The translations under genes and the position numbers were made by a program. The notes beneath the pieces were generated by a model that saw nothing but the letters and a program-made list of their open reading frames with translations, was not told the origin of the DNA and ran no database searches. This document shows positions 59,161-64,000 of a stretch of 64,000 bases of DNA, in pieces; position 1 is the first letter of the stretch, and every line of letters begins with the position of its first letter. This stretch comes from Asterias rubens (lineage: Eukaryota; Echinodermata; Asteroidea; Forcipulatida; Asteriidae): the NCBI RefSeq assembly GCF_902459465.1, contig NC_047062.1:16127994-16191993 (forward strand), in the 5' to 3' direction.

Positions 59161-59278
59161 TCTCTTCTTGGAGATTGCCTGGAACTGGTTGCCTCCTGTA
59201 GATTGCCTTGTGTGACTGTGACATGACCCTAATAGTACATGTAATTGAACTACACAAGTGGAAGCATTAATACAATAG

Positions 59279-59419
59279 GAGACTTTCCAACGCTAGGCGG
59301 CAGCAGACATACCGGGTAAATTTCCATTGTTTACGTAGTTCTGAACATGCGCATAATTCTGAGAACAATGGATTTACCCGGTAAGTCTGCTGCCCTCTAT
59401 CGTCCCAGAAAGTCTCCCA
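59279..59419. mobile_element. Inverted-repeat element of about 140 bases
   Basis: GGAGACTTTC at the left mirrors GAAAGTCTCC at the right. Inside, GGCAGCAGAC, ACCGGGTAAAT and CCATTGTT mirror ACAATGG, ATTTACCCGGT and GTCTGCTGCC. Confidence 0.82.
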
Positions 59420-61158
59420 TTGCTCTTGATGTCAAATAAAGGAAGTCATACTCTGAACCAGGAAATATATTACAATTATTATGTTGTTCCTGAACTACTG
59501 AATAAAAGTTGCAGCTAAAAAAACACCCGGCCAATACATGTAGTACATTGAGAATGAAAACAAATCAATCATTTTGAGTACTACGTCCGAGTCACCACCT
59601 TGATCCTTTTTACACTTATTTTTAAAATGTTTATACCAAGTTTTTAAGAAATGTCTGCCATCCATGAATTCATTAGTTGAGATAAACAAATTATGGCCCA
59701 AGTCAACCACATTGCAACTAATCTAGATACCTTCAGATAGTTTTTCAGCAGTTTGTTTATTATGAGCTCTAAACTGGTTGTAAAGAATAGGGTTGTTGGA
59801 CCCGAAAAGTCGTTCAAATGTAAATATTTGGAATTTGTCCAAACTCACAAAAATGAACTTGAACCCTTTTGACCCTGTTGCTGTTTATTTTCACATTGGT
59901 GTCAAATTTGTGTGTTCTTGAAAGTGGTGCATATTTTCATCTACAGGCCCTGAGTACTCTTTTTGAACCATGTGAGCATGTTTTCAGCTTTTAGCTTCAA
60001 AGTTTATAAACAAACTTGTTTAAAGTATAGGAAACTATAAGTATTGGAAACTAGTATCCATAAGTGGTTTTGCTTTGCTGGGGAAGTTTTCTGAAAGCAT
60101 TGGAAGCATTCAAAACTTGTTGTTTTTCTGGGAGGTAGTTTTCATTCTCATAATTAATTATCATATATTTTTTATTTTTTAGTGTTGCTCAAATCAGACT
60201 GTGTACATACACTGCGGAAAGAAATTATAAGTGGCCTGTACAACTTGTGTGTAAAAGGAACATTACAGAATTGGTTTTTGCTAACAAAACAGTTGCTGGC
60301 AGTGTAAGCACTTCATGTAATCCACCACATACATAAACTGACAAACTTGTAGAAGTTTTAGATCGATCGGCCATCTGGGTCACGAGAGAATAGTGAATAA
60401 CCAGATTACAAATTTTGCATTGCATCGATGCCTAAATAAAAATGAATAAAACGCTCACTGAGCGACAAACTCCAAACGCGAAGTTAGATTATTTTGTCAT
60501 CAAATATGAAATTTCAGACAGAAATATTTCAAGGGATGTTTTCAACTATCATCATCATTCATTTGTGTCATTAGACCGTGTAAGTTTTATGTAAATCTGT
60601 GATCTTCACGATTTTTGTTTCTTACCAATTCTGTAACGTTCCGTTATAGTCAGCCATTGTATACAATGCTTAACCCTGCATTATGCAGGACTGCCTTTCA
60701 ATCAATTACAGAAAGCAAACAGAGTAAATAGTCCCTTGCCAATTTACTGAGGCAAACATGTAATAGTTGCCTAATGCTTATGCCTCTTACCTCAACATCA
60801 TTAAATATTGATTCGTAGAAGGCCATATTCATTTGTATTATATGCACCTTGGTTGGGAACACTTGAAAACTTTTAAGGCTTTGTTAAATCATACAGGAAG
60901 TAAGATTCCAAGCATCCCCATGAAGCTGCATTGTCCCTTTAAATCAAGATCAGCCTCAGCAACGCCATAAAAACAGTTTAGGTTATCAGTTTCAATTTTG
61001 TCACCAGTATAACAACACCCTGTACAATAAAAATGTATCTTCCTCCTTGCAGGTTGTGGTTTCACCATGCCTTGAGAAACACCCGCTGCGTCTCAAATGC
61101 CCGCTACTCGACAAATCTGGACTCTACTGATGTAACTTGGGATTTGTGGGGTTGAGCT

Positions 61159-61324
61159 ATGGAGGATAGGGATGGTTGCGATCAAGGTGATGACAGAGGC
61201 CAAGAGAGCCTGACAGCAGGGGCGGGGACGATGTGTACTGTAGCTGAGATGGAGGACGGCACAGCTGTCTTTATTACTTCAAGGGCATCCCTGGTGTCAA
61301 CGGACAAGCCTGAGAGTAAAAAAG
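61159..61324 (+). CDS. First coding exon of an unidentified downstream gene (partial)
   Basis: A long polypyrimidine tract ends in CTTGCAG at about 61052, followed by about 100 bases of leader with stops and then an ATG at 61159. The frame runs 55 codons to a donor (AAAAAAG followed by GTTTGT) in phase 1. The peptide begins MEDRDGCDQGDD and is acidic with no membrane segment; I do not recognise it. The acceptor upstream shows the leader is itself spliced, so the promoter lies further upstream. No following exon with the right phase was convincingly found before 64000. Confidence 0.45.
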
Positions 61325-61329
61325 GTTTG

Positions 61330-64000
61330 TCTTGTGAAGTTTATTTATTTGTTCATTCTTGATGAAGGTTGTCCGTCAAATTGTGTTACAATTGAAATAA
61401 AATTTAAGCTGACAGCTGTCGTATTTGAGAGTGGGATGAACATTGAGTGCTTGCTTAGTAAATAACCTTTCCTTTTTTTCAAAGAAGCAAACTTTAAAAA
61501 AAAAACACCTTGTTCATAAATACTTTTATAATTAGCTTTGTGGTTGTATTTCAGTTTTCATGCATTGCCTCTGTGACTCTTCTCTTGACCTACACAAATA
61601 TTGAAACAATTATAAAGTTTATATCAGGTGATATACATCATACACAGTCCAACTGTATTATGGGACCAAAACTGAAACCATAACTAAAAGGAATAAATTT
61701 GCATCTCGAGTTCACCCCCCCCCCCTCCCTCCCTAGTGGTAAAGCCATCCTTCGCACTAAACTGAATGATGCTGGTATGGACATGACCCAACTGGAGAAT
61801 GTTGATGGAGCCCTTTGTTGTTTTAAGATCTGTGTTATGCATACAGTCATCAAGGCACATAAAATGTTAATGGTATTTATTGTACAGTGTTATAATGTAG
61901 AATCTTGAGTTTATCAGGGTGTTTATATTATTATTTTCGATACCTGTCAGTAGGTTCGGTGTACTGTATTTATACCAGGAAATATTACATTGGGATGTTT
62001 TTTAACAAGAGATAACATTTCCATATTCTCATCAAAAGTAACTGAAATTCCTTGGTCTCTGAGTTTGGGTTTATTCCTACTAAAAACATACAATATTCAA
62101 ACATAACATGAACGTATGCGGGTTACGTGGTTACATGTATGCCTATGCCCTAAATGTACATATAGGCACTAGTAGTGCCATGTTCACTGTCAATTGTTTG
62201 AATACAAACTGTTCAGTTATGTGTGGTTATGTTGGCATGGACAGCATTGCATTTATTCATCCCCCAAAAAGTTACAAATGTCTGCCTTTTCACTTTGTGT
62301 ACATTAAATCAGAGCCCCAATTTAAGCCAAGAAATAGATCACAGATCAAACTTTCTGTACATTACACGCTATATTTGATTCTGGAATTCTTATGAATGTA
62401 TAATACACAAGGTTTATATCAATTGTGGTTCTCACCCCTAGACACGATGGAAGCAATCACTGGTTGCCGGTCACAGGCGCCACTGACCTCTTTCACGACC
62501 CCCAGCGCACCCTCATGATTCGTTTATTTAATGATATTGACGATAAGCCCACAATGGAACAGACGAATGTCATAAAGGCAGAGTCGGAAGTTTTTCAACT
62601 AGAACTTCAACTCTATTTTTAATATTTATTATCTGCTATTTCTGTTTACCTGATTGATCTAAAGTGTTCCCTGCTCGCATTAAGTCTTGTTTTTATAGTC
62701 AGTAATGCTCTGAGATCTCATATATCATGGTCATTTTGGGATGTGGTCAGCAGAAAACGGAAGGATATTTTTACTAAAAAGAAAAACACAACGGATGATG
62801 CTTCCTGAGGACCTTGGGTCAGCTGTCCTGGGTTCTGTTTAACTCTTAAATCCAGCATCAGCTTGTGGTGGTAAGTGCTGAAATAGAAGTCTAGTGACAG
62901 TATCAAAAAAAGTCATCATGACAAAAATACACAGATGGAAATAGTACACGCTTTGAATGAGCCATTGACAAGCTAAATTTAAATGTCTGCAAAACTACTT
63001 GCTTGGTCACTTGTTTTCCTAAGACTGGATTTGTTAGAGCAGAACAACTTTGTACAAAATTAATTGGCTATGGTATTGCTATGGTGTTTTTAGTTCATTG
63101 TCCAACCCACTTGTCTGATCTGTATACTTGTTCCAAGGACGGTGACGAATATGAAATTACAGAGTGGATGAGACCCTAGTGGGGTGAGCTAAGTTACCCT
63201 TGAACCCAGCAAGTGTTCCCCCCTGTACCATCCCAAGGGTGCAGCTTATATTATGAACACTGTGCTGTACATCATCACTCTAATCATGCTCTAATTAGTA
63301 TTGTAATGCCTCAGCATTACAATACTATTTAGGACTCTTATCACTCACCATGATTTCGTGCAAACTTGAGCATTTCATTTCTCACTTTAGTAGGAGGAAA
63401 CCTCGTATTGATTAGCACATTTTGTTAAAAAGTAAGTGTGTTCAAATGTACATGTACGTCAATGTGCCAAGTACGTACTTTAATATGCATCATGTATGAC
63501 TCCTTAAACAATTAATTAATTTATAAGATAGATGGTCTTCAGTCGTTCTTATAGTGTTGGTTAAAATATATTTAGAAGTTTGAAAGCCACACCTAATAGA
63601 AAGTACATTTGGAAAGGAGCTTTGCCTTTATATTATTTGCTGGTGATTCATGATACAGTCTTAAGTGAATGTTTTGACTCTGAATTATAGCCTCCTACAT
63701 GTAACTTGACGATTGTTTATCTCTCTTAGCACATTCAGAACATTGATTGGTAACAGCCGTTTCATAATGTATTGAATATCATGGCTCCATCATGATAAAA
63801 GGATTGGAACATTTGATACTATGTGAGTCTCTGTTAGTGTTAGTGTTATCCCACTGATGAAATCGAAGCTGACCAAAGGTTTTACAGATTTCCTCTAGTA
63901 TTACATGCGCTTTCCCCTCTTGGACTCTCAGTATTACTGAATCAAAGTAGCTTAAATTTTAAGTTGTCTTTTGCTGAAACATTTTGTGGAAAATTTGGCA
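61330..64000 (+). other. Presumed first coding intron of the 61.2 kb gene
   Basis: A strong polypyrimidine acceptor (CCCTCCCTCCCTAG) ends at 61733, but the sequence behind it does not continue the phase-1 frame. No other supported exon was found. A long inverted pair at 63295-63330 (TAGTATTGTAATGC / GCATTACAATACTA) is present. Confidence 0.3.

Noticed and set aside
61699-61908. Candidate second exon behind a strong acceptor at 61733
   Set aside because: The frame that stays open needs phase 2, while the preceding exon ends in phase 1; in phase 1 it stops within about ten codons.
62425-62622. 65-residue open frame near the right end
   Set aside because: No convincing splice sites or recognisable motif.

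Overview
The window looks like nuclear genomic DNA of a marine deuterostome, most likely an echinoderm and probably a sea star. The evidence is an AT-rich sequence, genes split into many small exons by GT-AG introns, animal-only protein families (a Cys-loop receptor, a CD20-like tetraspan), and dense short inverted-repeat transposons. The commonest of these (termini AGGCAGTGGACACTATTGG) I associate from memory with asteroid genomes; that assignment is inference. I see no bacterial operons, rRNA, CRISPR or viral genes.

Four protein-coding genes could be reconstructed exon by exon, with matching splice phases throughout. (1) 2586-8596, plus strand: a six-exon, 400-residue nicotinic acetylcholine receptor alpha-type subunit with an unusually short M3-M4 loop. 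(2) 14578-10793, minus strand: a four-exon, 232-residue MS4A/CD20-like four-transmembrane protein, including a 57-base exon that carries half of TM2. (3) 20492-42437, plus strand: a sixteen-exon, 1087-residue protein with about 19 ankyrin repeats, an acidic linker, a coiled coil and a basic tail. (4) 52720-47037, minus strand: a nine-exon protein-L-isoaspartate O-methyltransferase (PCMT1 orthologue) with a hydrophobic N-terminal extension encoded through a 23-base first coding exon. A fifth gene begins at 61159 on the plus strand and runs out of what I could follow.

Layout: 1-2.5 kb, repeats; 2.6-8.6 kb, receptor; 8.6-10.8 kb, intergenic; 10.8-14.6 kb, tetraspan gene, with a likely 5' untranslated exon and CpG-rich promoter near 17.5-17.9 kb; 18-20.4 kb, repeats including a 95-base triplication; 20.5-42.5 kb, ankyrin gene; 42.5-46.2 kb, repeats; 46.2-52.8 kb, methyltransferase with its 3' untranslated exon; 52.9-53.2 kb, CpG-richer segment that may be a promoter; 53-61 kb, palindromes and inverted-repeat elements; 61-64 kb, start of the next gene. 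The genes are unrelated neighbours, not a pathway cluster.

The most striking non-genic feature is a family of roughly 180-390 base elements in at least 14 copies, repeatedly flanked by TTAA. They are found nested, back to back and internally amplified, and two lie within about 45 bases of ankyrin-gene exons.
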